The notes below the pieces were generated by a model. The model ran no database searches, was not told the DNA's origin, and saw nothing but the letters and a program-made list of their open reading frames with translations. DNA of 64,000 bases. Source: Corynebacterium incognita (GTDB taxonomy: Bacteria > Actinomycetota > Actinomycetes > Mycobacteriales > Mycobacteriaceae). This document shows, one piece after another, positions 52,862 to 62,546 of this stretch; position 1 is the first letter of the stretch; every line of letters begins with the position of its first letter. The position numbers were made by a program, and so were the translations under genes. The stretch lies in NCBI RefSeq assembly GCF_014217255.1, contig NZ_CP059404.1:1736001-1800000 (forward strand). Reading direction: 5' to 3'.

Positions 52862-52890
52862 CTTTCCGCGCGCTGTGCGGTCGGCGCCGG

Positions 52891-52903
52891 TAGGCTAGGC
52901 CGC
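52891..52903 (+). promoter_or_regulatory. leaderless promoter of the comF-like gene
   Basis: TAGGCT (52891–52896) lies 7 nt before ATG 52904; there is no ribosome site. Confidence 0.5.
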
Positions 52904-53566
52904 ATGAGCCTTCGGGGGTTGGCGTTAGGGGAATTGGTGTTGCCGCGCGCCTGTGCGGGGTGCGGCCGGGCCGGTAGCGATCTGTGCGGCGCGTGCCGTT
53001 TAGCGTTGCGACGTCCCCCGCATCCCGTGCGCCGTCGGCTATTGCTGCCGGCGCCGGTGTGGGCATTGGGACCCTACGGCGGGGCACACAAAAGCGTCAT
53101 CGTGGCGATGAAAGAGCGTGGGCATCACGCGGCGCGTGAATACGTCGGCGCGGTGCTCGCCGCGGCGCTTGCGCATCTTCAGGCCCGCGGTGAGTTACCC
53201 TCCAGCGTTATTCTCGTTCCCGCCCCGACACGAACCCGCTCCGCGCGCCTGCGCGGCGGTGACCCGGTAGAGGCGGTGTGCCGCCACGCGGCGTCGATGA
53301 GCGCGCAGGTTCCGGGGAGCGCCATTGAGGTTGCGCGTTGTCTCGTGACGGCGGCGCACGTTGCAGACCAATCTGAGCTTGACGCGGCGGAACGCGTGGA
53401 GAACATGCGGGGTGCCGTGCAATTACGGCGCCGACCACCAGCTGGGGTGCCGCTGGTGGTGGTCGATGACGTGATCACCACCGGGGCCACCCTGTGCGCA
53501 AGTATGGACACCTTGACCGCCGCAGGTGGTTCCGTGGTGGCGGGGGTAACCCTTGCTGACGCATAA
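52904..53566 (+). CDS. ComF-family phosphoribosyltransferase
   Basis: 220 residues. N-terminal zinc-type Cys cluster (RACAGCGRAGSDLCGACR), then a PRTase domain with VILVPAPTRTRSARLRGGDP and the PRPP loop VVVDDVITTGATLCAS. ComF proteins are linked to DNA uptake and recombination in other bacteria; competence is not established in this genus. Position between lpqB and hpf is conserved. Confidence 0.88.
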   Translation: MSLRGLALGELVLPRACAGCGRAGSDLCGACRLALRRPPHPVRRRLLLPAPVWALGPYGGAHKSVIVAMKERGHHAAREYVGAVLAAALAHLQARGELPSSVILVPAPTRTRSARLRGGDPVEAVCRHAASMSAQVPGSAIEVARCLVTAAHVADQSELDAAERVENMRGAVQLRRRPPAGVPLVVVDDVITTGATLCASMDTLTAAGGSVVAGVTLADA

Positions 53567-53720
53567 TTTTCACAATTTTTATCCCCGTGGCCAGTGCAAA
53601 GGTTTGAAAAGTGGAAAAAGTTGACCCCAGTGGCCCAAAGGTTATTACCAGTGGGTAGAATCAGAAGTGTCACAGTCCCCGGGATGGAGTAATTCATTCC
53701 ACAATCTAAGGGAGGCAATG

Positions 53721-54389
53721 ATGGCCGATCCACAGGTCAACAGCACCGCTCAAGTAACGATTACCGGACGCAACGTGGAGGTGCCTGAGCACTTCCAGGA
53801 GCGCGTCACCTCGAAGCTGTCCAAGATTGAGCGCCTAGATCCGACCCTGACGTTCTTCCACGTTGAGCTCCAGCACGAGCCCAATCCGCGCCGCGAGGCG
53901 CAGTCCGACCGTATTCAGATCACCGCCACCGGCAAGGGGCACATCGCTCGTGCCGAGGCCAAGGAAGATAGCTTCTACGCCGCGCTGGAAACCGCGCTGG
54001 CCAAGATGGAGCGCTCCTTGCGCAAGGTGAAGGTGCGTCGCCAGGCTGCGAAGAGCGGCCACCGCGCCCCGAAGGGCACCGGCGAGCTTGCCGCGGAAAT
54101 GGTGGCTGAGCAGCCGCCCGTGCAGAAGGAGCCGGAGCAGCCGAAGGAGGAGAACCTCGCCGACCTGTATGCGCCCACCATTGAGGAGCAGCGCCCAGGA
54201 CAGGTGGTTCGCACCAAGGAGCACCCAGCAACTCCGATGAGCGTGGACGAGGCGCTCAGTCAGATGGAGCTGGTGGGCCACGACTTCTACCTCTTCATCA
54301 ATGAGGGGAACGGCCAGCCTTCCGTGGTGTACCGTCGCCACGCCTTCGATTACGGTCTCATCACCTTGACCGAGGATGCTGAAGGATAG
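53721..54389 (+). CDS. hpf: ribosome hibernation-promoting factor, long form
   Basis: 222 residues. N-terminal S30AE/YfiA domain (VTITGRNVEVPEHFQERVTSKLSKIERL … KEDSFYAALETALAKMERSLRKVK), linker, and the C-terminal long-HPF domain (FYLFINEGNGQPSVVYRRH…YGLITL) that dimerises 70S into 100S ribosomes. Two adjacent ATGs; the second (53721) has the better spacing from GGGAGG. Confidence 0.93.
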   Translation: MADPQVNSTAQVTITGRNVEVPEHFQERVTSKLSKIERLDPTLTFFHVELQHEPNPRREAQSDRIQITATGKGHIARAEAKEDSFYAALETALAKMERSLRKVKVRRQAAKSGHRAPKGTGELAAEMVAEQPPVQKEPEQPKEENLADLYAPTIEEQRPGQVVRTKEHPATPMSVDEALSQMELVGHDFYLFINEGNGQPSVVYRRHAFDYGLITLTEDAEG

Positions 54390-54494
54390 CTAGCGGCTGA
54401 CTCTCACGCCCCCGTTTCGCGCCCCTGCTGGGGTTGCGGAGCGGGGTGTACACGTTTTCGAGGCAGCGGGTGCGACCGCCCTCAAGGTAGTGCG

Positions 54495-54500
54495 TACAAT
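54495..54500 (+). promoter_or_regulatory. likely -10 box of secA1
   Basis: TACAAT 49 nt before GTG 54549, with an AAAAGGAC ribosome site between. No clear -35. Confidence 0.4.
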
Positions 54501-54548
54501 GGTGGGAAGTTAAAAGTTCATCGCGATATAAAAAGGACTTAAATTCAC

Positions 54549-57128
54549 GTGTTAGGACTGAGCAAGCTGCTCCGTGCAGGCGAAGGCCGCACCGTCAAGC
54601 GGTTGAAGAAGATTGCTGAAGACGTCATTGCGCTGGAAGGCGATTACGAGGCGCTGACGGACGAGGAGCTCAAGGCGAAGACCGACGAGTTCCGTACCCG
54701 GTTGTCTGACGGCGAGGAGATGAATGACATCCTCCTCGACGCCTTCGCAACCGTGCGTGAAGCTGCATGGCGAGTCCTGGGGCAGAAGCACTACCTGGTC
54801 CAGATTATGGGTGGTGCCGCCCTGCATTTCGGCAACGTCGCCGAGATGCGTACCGGTGAAGGTAAGACCCTGACCTCGCTGCTGCCGGCCTACCTCAATG
54901 CCCTGGAGGGCGAGGGCGTGCACATCGTGACGGTCAATGACTACCTGGCCAAGCGTGACGCCGAGATGATGGGCCGTGTACACCGCTTCCTCGGCCTGTC
55001 CGTGGGTGTCATCTTGTCCGAGATGCGGCCTGAGGAGCGCAAGGAAGCCTACGCTTGCGACATCACATACGGCACCAACAACGAGCTGGGCTTTGACTAC
55101 CTGCGCGATAATATGGTGCGCTCCCTGGACGAGACGGTGCAGCGCGGGCATCACTACTGCATCGTCGATGAGGTGGACTCCATTCTTATTGACGAAGCGC
55201 GTACCCCGCTCATTATTTCCGGCCCGGCCGGCGGCTCCTCGCAGTTCTACACTGTGTTCGCACAGCTGGCACCGCGGATGCAGGAGGGCATCCACTACGA
55301 GGTGGACCACAAGAAGCGCACTGTCGGTGTGCTCGAAGAAGGCGTGGAATTCGTCGAGGATCAGCTCGGCATTGAAAACCTCTACGCCCCCGAGCACTCC
55401 CAGCTGGTGTCCTACCTCAATAACGCGATCAAGGCTAAGGAGCTGTTCGAGCGCGATAAGGACTACATCGTCCGCAATGGCGAGGTCATGATCGTTGATT
55501 CCTTCACCGGACGTGTGCTGGCTGGCCGTCGCTACAACGAGGGCATGCACCAGGCCATCGAGGCCCAGGAAAACGTTGAGATCAAGAACGAGAACCAGAC
55601 CCTGGCGACCGTTACCCTGCAGAACTTCTTCCGTCTTTACGAGAAGATCTCCGGCATGACCGGTACTGCCGAGACCGAGGCCGCGGAGTTGAACTCCATC
55701 TACGGCCTGGACGTGGTGCAGATTCCTACTAACAAGCCGAACCAGCGTGAAGATCTCAACGACGTCATCTACAAGACCCAGGAGGCGAAGTTCGCCGCCG
55801 TCGTCGACGACATCGCCGAGCACGTCGATCGCGGCCAGCCGGTGCTCGTGGGTACTACGTCGGTGGAGCGTTCCGAGTACCTTTCTCAGCTGCTGAAGAA
55901 GCGCGGCATCCAGCACAACGTGCTCAACGCCAAGCACCATGAAGAAGAGGGCAACATCATCGCCCGCGCCGGCCTTCCCAGCAATGTCACCGTGGCCACC
56001 AACATGGCCGGCCGTGGTACCGATATCGTGCTGGGCGGCAACCCCGAGGTCATCCTGGACATGAAGCTGCGCGAGCGCGGCCTGGATCCTTTCGAGGATG
56101 AAGAGTCCTACCAGGAAGCGTGGGAGCGCGAGCTGCCGCAGGAGAAGGAACGCTCCCAGCGAAAGGGTGACGAGGTCCGCGAAGCGGGCGGACTGTACGT
56201 CCTGGGTACCGAGCGCCACGAGTCCCGCCGCATTGATAACCAGCTGCGCGGTCGTTCCGGCCGTCAGGGCGACCCGGGCAAGACTCGTTTCTACCTGTCC
56301 ATGCGCGATGAACTCATGGTCCGCTTCGTGGGTGCATCCATGGAAAACATGATGAACCGCCTGAACATTCCAGATGACCAGCCCATCGATTCCAAGATGG
56401 TGTCGAACTCCATCAAGGGCGCTCAGGCCCAGGTGGAGAACCAGAACTTTGAGATGCGTAAGAACGTCCTCAAGTACGATGAGGTGCTCAACGAGCAGCG
56501 CAAGGTGGTCTACCGCGAGCGCAAGTCCATCCTCGAAGCGGCAGACATCAAGGACAACATCCGCGACATGATCGAGGAGACCATCTCCGCCTACGTTGCG
56601 GGCGCGACCGCCACCGGTTACGTGGAGGACTGGGACCTAGACGAGCTGTGGAACGCCCTGGAGTCGCTCTACGGCCCCAAGGTGCAGGCCCAGGAGCTTG
56701 TCGACGGCACCGAGTACGGCGCCAAGGGTGAGCTCACCGCCGAGCAGCTGCGTGAGGCTTTGGTTGAGGACGCCATGGAGCAGTACAACGAGCTCGAGGA
56801 GGCCATCTCTGCGGTAGGTGGCGAGAACCAGATGCGCCAGACCGAGCGCATGGTCATTCTCCCGGTCATCGACCAGAAGTGGCGCGAGCACCTCTACGAG
56901 ATGGACTACCTCAAGGAAGGCATTGGCCTGCGTGCCATGGCACAGCGCGATCCGCTGGTGGAGTACCAGAAGGAGGGCGGCGACATGTTCCAGGGCATGA
57001 ATGACGGCATTAAGGAAGAAACTGTCCGCCAGCTGTTCATGCTCCGCAAGCAGCTCGCGGCCGGCCAGGCCCCGGAGTCCGAGGCCGAAGGCGACATCAA
57101 CCCAGGCACCCCAATCCAGGGCGCCTAG
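54549..57128 (+). CDS. secA1: preprotein translocase ATPase SecA1
   Basis: 859 residues. DEAD motor: Walker A region [20 protein letters not shown], Walker B/DEVD ([17 protein letters not shown]), NBD2 with [18 protein letters not shown] and [20 protein letters not shown]; wing and scaffold regions are complete. It lacks the C-terminal zinc motif of E. coli SecA, as usual for SecA1. It drives general Sec export. GTG start; conserved neighbour of hpf. Confidence 0.97.
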   Translation: MLGLSKLLRAGEGRTVKRLKKIAEDVIALEGDYEALTDEELKAKTDEFRTRLSDGEEMNDILLDAFATVREAAWRVLGQKHYLVQIMGGAALHFGNVAEMRTGEGKTLTSLLPAYLNALEGEGVHIVTVNDYLAKRDAEMMGRVHRFLGLSVGVILSEMRPEERKEAYACDITYGTNNELGFDYLRDNMVRSLDETVQRGHHYCIVDEVDSILIDEARTPLIISGPAGGSSQFYTVFAQLAPRMQEGIHYEVDHKKRTVGVLEEGVEFVEDQLGIENLYAPEHSQLVSYLNNAIKAKELFERDKDYIVRNGEVMIVDSFTGRVLAGRRYNEGMHQAIEAQENVEIKNENQTLATVTLQNFFRLYEKISGMTGTAETEAAELNSIYGLDVVQIPTNKPNQREDLNDVIYKTQEAKFAAVVDDIAEHVDRGQPVLVGTTSVERSEYLSQLLKKRGIQHNVLNAKHHEEEGNIIARAGLPSNVTVATNMAGRGTDIVLGGNPEVILDMKLRERGLDPFEDEESYQEAWERELPQEKERSQRKGDEVREAGGLYVLGTERHESRRIDNQLRGRSGRQGDPGKTRFYLSMRDELMVRFVGASMENMMNRLNIPDDQPIDSKMVSNSIKGAQAQVENQNFEMRKNVLKYDEVLNEQRKVVYRERKSILEAADIKDNIRDMIEETISAYVAGATATGYVEDWDLDELWNALESLYGPKVQAQELVDGTEYGAKGELTAEQLREALVEDAMEQYNELEEAISAVGGENQMRQTERMVILPVIDQKWREHLYEMDYLKEGIGLRAMAQRDPLVEYQKEGGDMFQGMNDGIKEETVRQLFMLRKQLAAGQAPESEAEGDINPGTPIQGA

Positions 57129-57592
57129 AGGATTCGGAACACCACCACCGCGCCGCCGTGCAGCCGTCCGCTGAAGCCGTGGATGCGCCCGGCGAGCGCG
57201 GTGGTACCGAAGAACTCGCCCGCCTCCCGCATGTGGAGGCTTTTGATCTCCGCGCTCACAGTTCGCCGCCGCGGTCCGTATTTGTGGGCCAGTATGCGGT
57301 TGCGCTTATGCCAGGCCGCGGCGTGCAGCTGCACGGACTTGGAGTAGCGTCGGGAGTCCAAAGCCTTGGGGAGGCGGTGCCCGCAGGCGACTTCCAAGAC
57401 CGGCTGCAGTAGCTTGCCGAGGTACCCGTCGCTCCCGCTGGCCACGGACCGCGTCCCTCCCAATCCTAGAGCGTCCTCAGTGGATGGGGAGGCCGGTTTC
57501 GTTGGAGCTACGCTGCTGAGCGTGGCCCGGCGCAAGAGGACGTAGCCCGGAACAGGTTGAACCTCTGACGTACGAGTAAGTTCGGTGAACAA
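57125..57592 (-). CDS. Rv3235-family protein
   Basis: 155 residues. Conserved core [24 protein letters not shown] (about 60–83) and the C-terminal block [26 protein letters not shown]…GAVVVFRIL fit the small actinobacterial Rv3235 family, found near secA1. Function unknown. TTG start 57592 chosen because GAAAGGGG lies about 7 nt upstream. Its last four bases overlap the secA1 end. Confidence 0.72.
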   Translation of the reverse strand: MFTELTRTSEVQPVPGYVLLRRATLSSVAPTKPASPSTEDALGLGGTRSVASGSDGYLGKLLQPVLEVACGHRLPKALDSRRYSKSVQLHAAAWHKRNRILAHKYGPRRRTVSAEIKSLHMREAGEFFGTTALAGRIHGFSGRLHGGAVVVFRIL

Positions 57593-57608
57593 GTTCTAGC
57601 CCCTTTCT

Positions 57609-57625
57609 CGCTTGTCTTACAAGCG
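57609..57625. repeat. 17-bp palindrome in a divergent gap
   Basis: CGCTTGT-CTT-ACAAGCG, perfect arms of 7 bp, 17 bp before the Rv3235-family start. Could be an operator or a 5' leader hairpin. Confidence 0.4.
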
Positions 57626-57789
57626 GATAGGTGGGGGCAGGCGCTAAGGTGGGCGATGACAACCATTGTGGCAAACGCGTCCGCGGCATGCGCCGAGAAA
57701 CGGTGCGGTTGCCAAACGGAGTTGGCCTCAGAGCATAAAAATAGACCCAAGCACAGACACACGAACACAGACGAGGAAAGCACGGATTC

Positions 57790-58200
57790 ATGCGCGGTTT
57801 GATTATTGATTACGTAGGCGTTCTTGATGGACCTGAAGAGGACGTGAAGCGCTGGCAGGAGCTGTTGGCCGCAGCCAAGGCCCAGGATGTGGCCACCGCC
57901 ATCTTGTCTAACGATCCCGGCGGCCCCGGCGCGGAGCACGTGCGCGAGTGGGAGTACCGCGGCCACGTGGATGCGGTGATCTTGTCCGGTGAGGTGGGTG
58001 CTAACAAGCCCGAGCGCGCTGCGTTCCAGGCTGCAGCCGATGCGTTGGAGCTGCCGCTGAATGACTGCGTCATGATCGACGACAACATCATGAACGTTCG
58101 TGGCGCCGTGGATAACGGGCTGGTGGGCATCTTGCATACCGCTTTCGAGCGCACCTCCGTGGAGATCCAGGCCATCTTCGACATCGACGGCGAGTTCTAA
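57790..58200 (+). CDS. small HAD-superfamily hydrolase
   Basis: 136 residues, a minimal HAD core without cap. Motif I is LIIDYVGVLDG: the nucleophile Asp7 is kept but the second Asp of DxD is Val9. Motif II ILSNDPGG, motif III Lys in GANKPERAAF, and motif IV MIDDNIMNVRGA are present. The missing general acid suggests it is not a typical phosphatase. ATG 57790; a GAGGAAAGC site lies about 10 nt upstream. Confidence 0.85.
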   Translation: MRGLIIDYVGVLDGPEEDVKRWQELLAAAKAQDVATAILSNDPGGPGAEHVREWEYRGHVDAVILSGEVGANKPERAAFQAAADALELPLNDCVMIDDNIMNVRGAVDNGLVGILHTAFERTSVEIQAIFDIDGEF

Positions 58201-58207
58201 GTCAGTT

Positions 58208-58729
58208 ATGCCCACCAACGACACCATGCGCGTGTATATCCCCGCGACCTTTGACATGCTCACCGCCCTGCACTCCGACGGCCGCATCGCCGCCCGCGGG
58301 GCCTGGGGTTTCGCCGTCACGGACGCCCTCAACGATTTCTATACCTCGGGCGATGAGGAAGAGATTGCCTATGCCGCTTTCTTGCAGGCCGCCGCGGCGT
58401 CGTTGCGCCTTCTCGACGCGGGAGAGGAGACCTTCCCACACCGCCGCGTCGTGTTGAGCGTGGACCTGGATCAGTCCCACGTCACCTCCCTGCCGGAGAT
58501 GGGGGAGTCCGTGGTGAAGTTGGATCCTCCTGTCATCGAACCGAAGGACCTCGCTGCCATCCACATTGACGTGGAGGAATCCGAGGAGGCTACCGCCAAG
58601 GCGATCGCGGCTATCGACGCCGCGGATCTTGGCGACGAGGCCGCCGAGCTCACCGTCGGCGATGCCCTAGACAACTTCATGGCTTACTACGACCCCACCG
58701 AGCTCCCTTTCCTCATCGAGCTGATGTAG
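58208..58729 (+). CDS. DUF6912 family protein
   Basis: 173 residues, acidic, cytoplasmic. Start of the conserved region MRVYIPATFDMLTALHSDG; Ala/Glu-rich helices follow. Matches the small actinobacterial family now called DUF6912; function unknown. ATG 58208 is 7 bp after the HAD gene, so co-transcribed; Met7 at 58226 is an alternative start closer to the family consensus. Confidence 0.8.
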   Translation: MPTNDTMRVYIPATFDMLTALHSDGRIAARGAWGFAVTDALNDFYTSGDEEEIAYAAFLQAAAASLRLLDAGEETFPHRRVVLSVDLDQSHVTSLPEMGESVVKLDPPVIEPKDLAAIHIDVEESEEATAKAIAAIDAADLGDEAAELTVGDALDNFMAYYDPTELPFLIELM

Positions 58730-58761
58730 GGCCGGCGCCACGGCAGGCGACGGGGCAATCC

Positions 58762-59799
58762 CTAATCAGACGCAGGCATCTCCCAGTCGTTGTTGGTGCG
58801 CAGGGCCGCCAAAAGCTTGCGCACGGCGTCTCGACGCCGCGCAGAGGCCGTGCCCTCCTCGAGCGCGTCGAGGCCGCACTCGGGGTCGGTAGGGGGACCG
58901 AGGTGCGTGCAGCCGCGCGGGCAGTCCTCGGTGGCCTCGGCAAGGTCTTCGAAGACCGCGATGACGGTGTCTGCGTCCACGTGCGCCAGGCCGAAGGAGC
59001 GGATGCCGGGGGTATCGATAATCCAGCCCTCGTGCGCGGGGAGGCGCAGCGCCACCGATTGGGTGGAGGTGTGTCGGCCCTTGCCCACGGCGGAGACCTC
59101 ACCGGTTTCGCGCTGCGCGTCGGGCACCAGGCGGTTGACCAGCGTGGACTTGCCGACGCCGGAGTGGCCGATGAGCGCGGTGATGTGGCCGTTGACGATG
59201 CCGTGGACGGCGTCGAGCTCATCGTCGATGCCCGCCTCCACCACGGTGACGTTGAGATCGGCGAACTCCGCGGCAAATGGAGTGGGATCGGTCAAGTCGG
59301 TCTTGGTCAGACACAAGATGGGATGCACATTGCCCACGAATGCCGCGATGAGCGCGCGTTCGACGAAGCCGGAGCGCGGTGGCGGGTCCGCCACGGCGGT
59401 GACGATGAGCATCTGATCAGCGTTGGCCACCACGATGCGCTCATAAGGGTCGGTATCGTCCGCGGTGCGCCGCAGCACTGACGTGCGTTCGGCGAGTTTC
59501 ACGATGCGTGCGAGGCTGCCCTCGTTGCCGGAGGTATCGCCGACCACCCCCACCCGGTCGCCGACCTCGATGGCGGTACGGCCCAGCTCGCGGGCGCGCA
59601 TGCATACGACCTCCGGACCGTCGTCCAGCGCAACGCCCCAGCGGCCGCGGTCCTTGGAAAAGACCATGCCCCACTCCGCGTTCTCGTGGGAGGGGCGCCG
59701 CTTGGTGCGCGGGCGCGATCCCTTGCCCGGGCGCGAGCGCACGTCCGATTCGTCGTAGCGGCCGGCGACCTGCGATCGGAAGCGCTTAGTCACGGTCAC
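58762..59799 (-). CDS. rsgA: ribosome small-subunit-dependent GTPase RsgA
   Basis: 345 residues. OB-fold, circularly permuted GTPase (G4 LTKTDLTD first, then G1 GHSGVGKSTLVN and G3 DTPGI), and the C-terminal zinc finger (CPRGCTHLGPPTDPECGL). It matures the 30S subunit. The GTG start overlaps the aroA stop by 14 bp, so aroA–rsgA are coupled, as for Rv3227–Rv3228. GTG 59793 is another possible start. Confidence 0.93.
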   Translation of the reverse strand: MTVTKRFRSQVAGRYDESDVRSRPGKGSRPRTKRRPSHENAEWGMVFSKDRGRWGVALDDGPEVVCMRARELGRTAIEVGDRVGVVGDTSGNEGSLARIVKLAERTSVLRRTADDTDPYERIVVANADQMLIVTAVADPPPRSGFVERALIAAFVGNVHPILCLTKTDLTDPTPFAAEFADLNVTVVEAGIDDELDAVHGIVNGHITALIGHSGVGKSTLVNRLVPDAQRETGEVSAVGKGRHTSTQSVALRLPAHEGWIIDTPGIRSFGLAHVDADTVIAVFEDLAEATEDCPRGCTHLGPPTDPECGLDALEEGTASARRRDAVRKLLAALRTNNDWEMPASD

Positions 59800-61159
59800 T
59801 CACCGTGTCCTGGCGGTGTACGCCCTGGTGGTGTGCGCCCTGGCGGACCATGGCTTCCCACATGTCCGCGAAGCCGGGCAGGGTCTTGCCAGTGGTGTCA
59901 ATGTTCTCAACGTCCACGCCCGGTACCCGCAGGCCGATGATGGCCCCGGCCGTGGCCATGCGGTGATCGGCGTAGGACAACCACTGGCCGCCGCTGAGGG
60001 GGGATGGAGTAATCGCGATGCCGTCGGGGAGCTCTTCTGCCTTCCCTCCCAGGCGGGTGATTTCGGTGACCAGTGCCGCGAGGCGGTCTGTCTCGTGCCC
60101 GCGCAGGTGCGCGATGCCCGTCAGGCGCGACGGGGTGCTGGCGAGTGCCGCCATCGCAGCCACCGTCGGGGTGAGCTCGCCGATATCGCCAAAGTCACGG
60201 TCGACGCCGCGCAACGCCCCGGGGGCGGGGCCGGTGACGGTCAAGCGGCCGTCGGCAAGCTCAACCTGGCAGCCCATCTCCTCCGCAATGGAGACGAACT
60301 GGGCGCCGGGCTGGGTGGTGTGCTCCGGCCAGCCCGGCACCGTCACCGCGCCGCCGGTTACCGCCGCGGCGGCCAGAAACGGCGTGGCGTTGGACAGGTC
60401 CGGCTCGATGTCCCACGTGGCGCCGCGAATCGCCCCGGGGTGCACAGTCCAGGAGCGTTCATCTGCGGACATTTTCGCGGCCACGCCCGCCTGCCGCAGC
60501 ATGTCCAGGGTCATGGTGATGTGCGGGAGGCTCGGGAGGGACGAGGCGGAATTGTGGATGGTGAGCCCCTCCGGGAACCGGGCGCCGGCCAGGAGCAGGG
60601 CAGAGACGAACTGCGACGAGCCGGAGGCGTCGATGGTGACCTCGCCGCCGCGGGGAGCGGTGGGGCTAGGAGTAATGGTGCACGGCAGCGTGTCGCCTTC
60701 GACGTCCACGCCGAGTTGGCGTAGCGCATCCAAAACCGGCCCCAAGGGCCGACCGTAAGCCTGTTCGTCGCCGTCGAGTCGGACGGGGCCGTCGGCAAGC
60801 GCCGCCAGGACCGGGATGAAACGCATCACCGTGCCCGCCAGGCCGCAGTCTAACTCCGCGCCCCGCAGTGGGCCGGGCTGCACCTTCCATGCTGTGGCGG
60901 TGTTGGTTTTATCGCCCACGGCGCCTGATGGGGCCGTGGTGGACGCGTCGCCGTGATCGGTGATGCCTACTCCCATGGACCGCAGCGCGGCGGCCATGAG
61001 GTCAGTATCCCGGGAACGCAGCGGACGGAAGATTGTCGATGGAGAGTCTGCCAGCGCCGCTAAGACCAACGCCCGGTTGGTCATCGACTTTGAACCCGGT
61101 ATCGCCTGTTCGTAGCGGATCGGGGAGTCTGTGTGCGGGGCTGGCCAAAAATTTCCCAT
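59786..61159 (-). CDS. aroA: 3-phosphoshikimate 1-carboxyvinyltransferase (EPSP synthase)
   Basis: 457 residues. Shikimate pathway step joining PEP to shikimate-3-phosphate. Motifs: IPGSKSMTNRALVLAALAD (S3P/PEP binding), LDCGLAGTVMRFIPVLAALA, ASGSSQFVSALLLAG, and LRGHETDRLAALVTEI. ATG 61159 chosen because TATGAT lies 7 nt upstream on the minus strand; the frame extends further back through the divergent gene and cannot all be coding. Confidence 0.94.
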   Translation of the reverse strand: MGNFWPAPHTDSPIRYEQAIPGSKSMTNRALVLAALADSPSTIFRPLRSRDTDLMAAALRSMGVGITDHGDASTTAPSGAVGDKTNTATAWKVQPGPLRGAELDCGLAGTVMRFIPVLAALADGPVRLDGDEQAYGRPLGPVLDALRQLGVDVEGDTLPCTITPSPTAPRGGEVTIDASGSSQFVSALLLAGARFPEGLTIHNSASSLPSLPHITMTLDMLRQAGVAAKMSADERSWTVHPGAIRGATWDIEPDLSNATPFLAAAAVTGGAVTVPGWPEHTTQPGAQFVSIAEEMGCQVELADGRLTVTGPAPGALRGVDRDFGDIGELTPTVAAMAALASTPSRLTGIAHLRGHETDRLAALVTEITRLGGKAEELPDGIAITPSPLSGGQWLSYADHRMATAGAIIGLRVPGVDVENIDTTGKTLPGFADMWEAMVRQGAHHQGVHRQDTVSDRD

Positions 61160-61196
61160 ATGCACCATCATAGGAAACTGGCCCATAATGGTGGGC
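61160..61196. promoter_or_regulatory. back-to-back leaderless promoters of aroA and HMCES gene
   Basis: Minus strand TATGAT (61172–61167) is 7 nt before ATG 61159. Plus strand CATAAT (61184–61189) is 7 nt before ATG 61197. The two start codons are only 37 bp apart, so the -35 regions must overlap the opposite gene or promoter and the two promoters probably compete. Confidence 0.65.
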
Positions 61197-61892
61197 ATGT
61201 GCGGACGTTTTGTCATGTTCTCTGAAACCCTCCTCGATGATGTCGCGACCCTGCCCGGGGTCAACGACGTTAACGTGCCGGAAGGGTTGCCGGGGCCGCG
61301 GTACAACATAGGGCCCACGCACAAGGTGGCGGCCATCCGCATCGTGGAAGGGATGGCCACCGTACTGCCCGCGCGGTGGGGTCTGTTCCCGCACTGGAAG
61401 AAAGACGAGACCGGCCCGCCGCTGTTTAACGCCCGCGGGGAAACCGTGGCCAGCAAACCCTCATTCCGGGACGCCTTCAGTGGGAAGGCAGGCGGGCGCT
61501 GCCTGATCCCCTTGGACGGTTACTACGAATGGCACGACGCCGGTGACGGGGACGGCAAGTACCCCTATTTCGTGCGCCGCGACGACGGGCGGCCGCTCTA
61601 CGCGGCAGGACTGTGGGCGACGGGCCTGGACCAGTTGTCCGTGACGATGGTGACCACGGCGTCGGCGGCCCCCTTGGAATGGCTGCATGACCGGCTGCCA
61701 CGCTTTCTGGCTGACGACGAGATGCCAACCTGGCTGGAGGGGACACCGGAGGAAGCCAGAGATCTGTTGGAGCCAGCCCCGGAGCGCGTGCGAGAGCATT
61801 TGCAGGCGACAAGGGTGGGCAAAGAAGTGGGCAACATCCGCAACGACTACCCTGAACTTATTGCCCCGCTAGAGAAAGGACAGGTTTCCTAA
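61197..61892 (+). CDS. HMCES/YedK-type abasic-site shield (SRAP) protein
   Basis: 231 residues. The catalytic Cys is residue 2 (MCGRFVMFS), as required for the thiazolidine crosslink to abasic sites. ARWGLFPHWKKDE, FNARGETVASKPSFRDAF, CLIPLDGYYEWHD, and the late His (WLHDRLPRFLADDE) complete the site. It protects single-stranded DNA at replication forks. Exact start matters because Cys2 is the nucleophile; it fits ATG 61197. Abuts sigH with no gap. Orthologue of Rv3226c. Confidence 0.93.
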   Translation: MCGRFVMFSETLLDDVATLPGVNDVNVPEGLPGPRYNIGPTHKVAAIRIVEGMATVLPARWGLFPHWKKDETGPPLFNARGETVASKPSFRDAFSGKAGGRCLIPLDGYYEWHDAGDGDGKYPYFVRRDDGRPLYAAGLWATGLDQLSVTMVTTASAAPLEWLHDRLPRFLADDEMPTWLEGTPEEARDLLEPAPERVREHLQATRVGKEVGNIRNDYPELIAPLEKGQVS

Positions 61893-62546
61893 GTGACGGA
61901 ATCTGCAAGTTCGAGGCACAAGTTCGAGGAACAGGCGCTGCCGCTGCTAGACCAGCTGTACGGCGGCGCGCTGCGCATGACGCGCAACCCCCAGGACGCC
62001 GAGGATTTGGTGCAAGAAACCTACCTCAAGGCGTATTCCGCCTTTGACTCCTTCAAACAGGGGACCAACTTGAAGGCGTGGCTGTATCGCATCATGACGA
62101 ACACCTACATCAACTCCTACCGCAAGGCGCAGCGCCGCCCGACGGAATCCTCGTCGGAGGAGCTGACGGACTGGCAGCTCTACACCACCTCCGGGCACGA
62201 CTCCACGGGGCTGGAGTCCGCTGAGGTGGAGGCGCTGAAGGGAATGCCGGACTCGACGATCTCCCAGGCCATGAACGATCTCCCGGAGGACTACCGCATG
62301 GTGGTCTACTACGCGGACGTGGTGGGCCTGGCGTACAAGGAAATCGCGGAAATCATGGACACCCCGCTGGGAACCGTGATGTCCCGGCTGCACCGCGGAA
62401 GAAAACTACTGCGCGGTGCGTTAAAGGAAGTAGCCCGCGAACAAGGCATCGGACTCAACCACCCAGACATGGCTCAAGATGAGCCCGCTACACAGTCCGC
62501 AGCCGCACAGAAAGATTCCGCCGTCACGAACAAGGAGGGGCGCTAG
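61893..62546 (+). CDS. sigH: ECF sigma factor SigH
   Basis: 217 residues. Region 2 ([29 protein letters not shown]) and region 4 ([45 protein letters not shown]). It is the oxidative/heat-stress sigma factor of the SigR/SigH group, held by RshA. GTG 61893 comes directly after the HMCES stop TAA. The C-terminal tail is a few residues longer than usual. The rshA ATG abuts its stop. Confidence 0.94.
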   Translation: MTESASSRHKFEEQALPLLDQLYGGALRMTRNPQDAEDLVQETYLKAYSAFDSFKQGTNLKAWLYRIMTNTYINSYRKAQRRPTESSSEELTDWQLYTTSGHDSTGLESAEVEALKGMPDSTISQAMNDLPEDYRMVVYYADVVGLAYKEIAEIMDTPLGTVMSRLHRGRKLLRGALKEVAREQGIGLNHPDMAQDEPATQSAAAQKDSAVTNKEGR

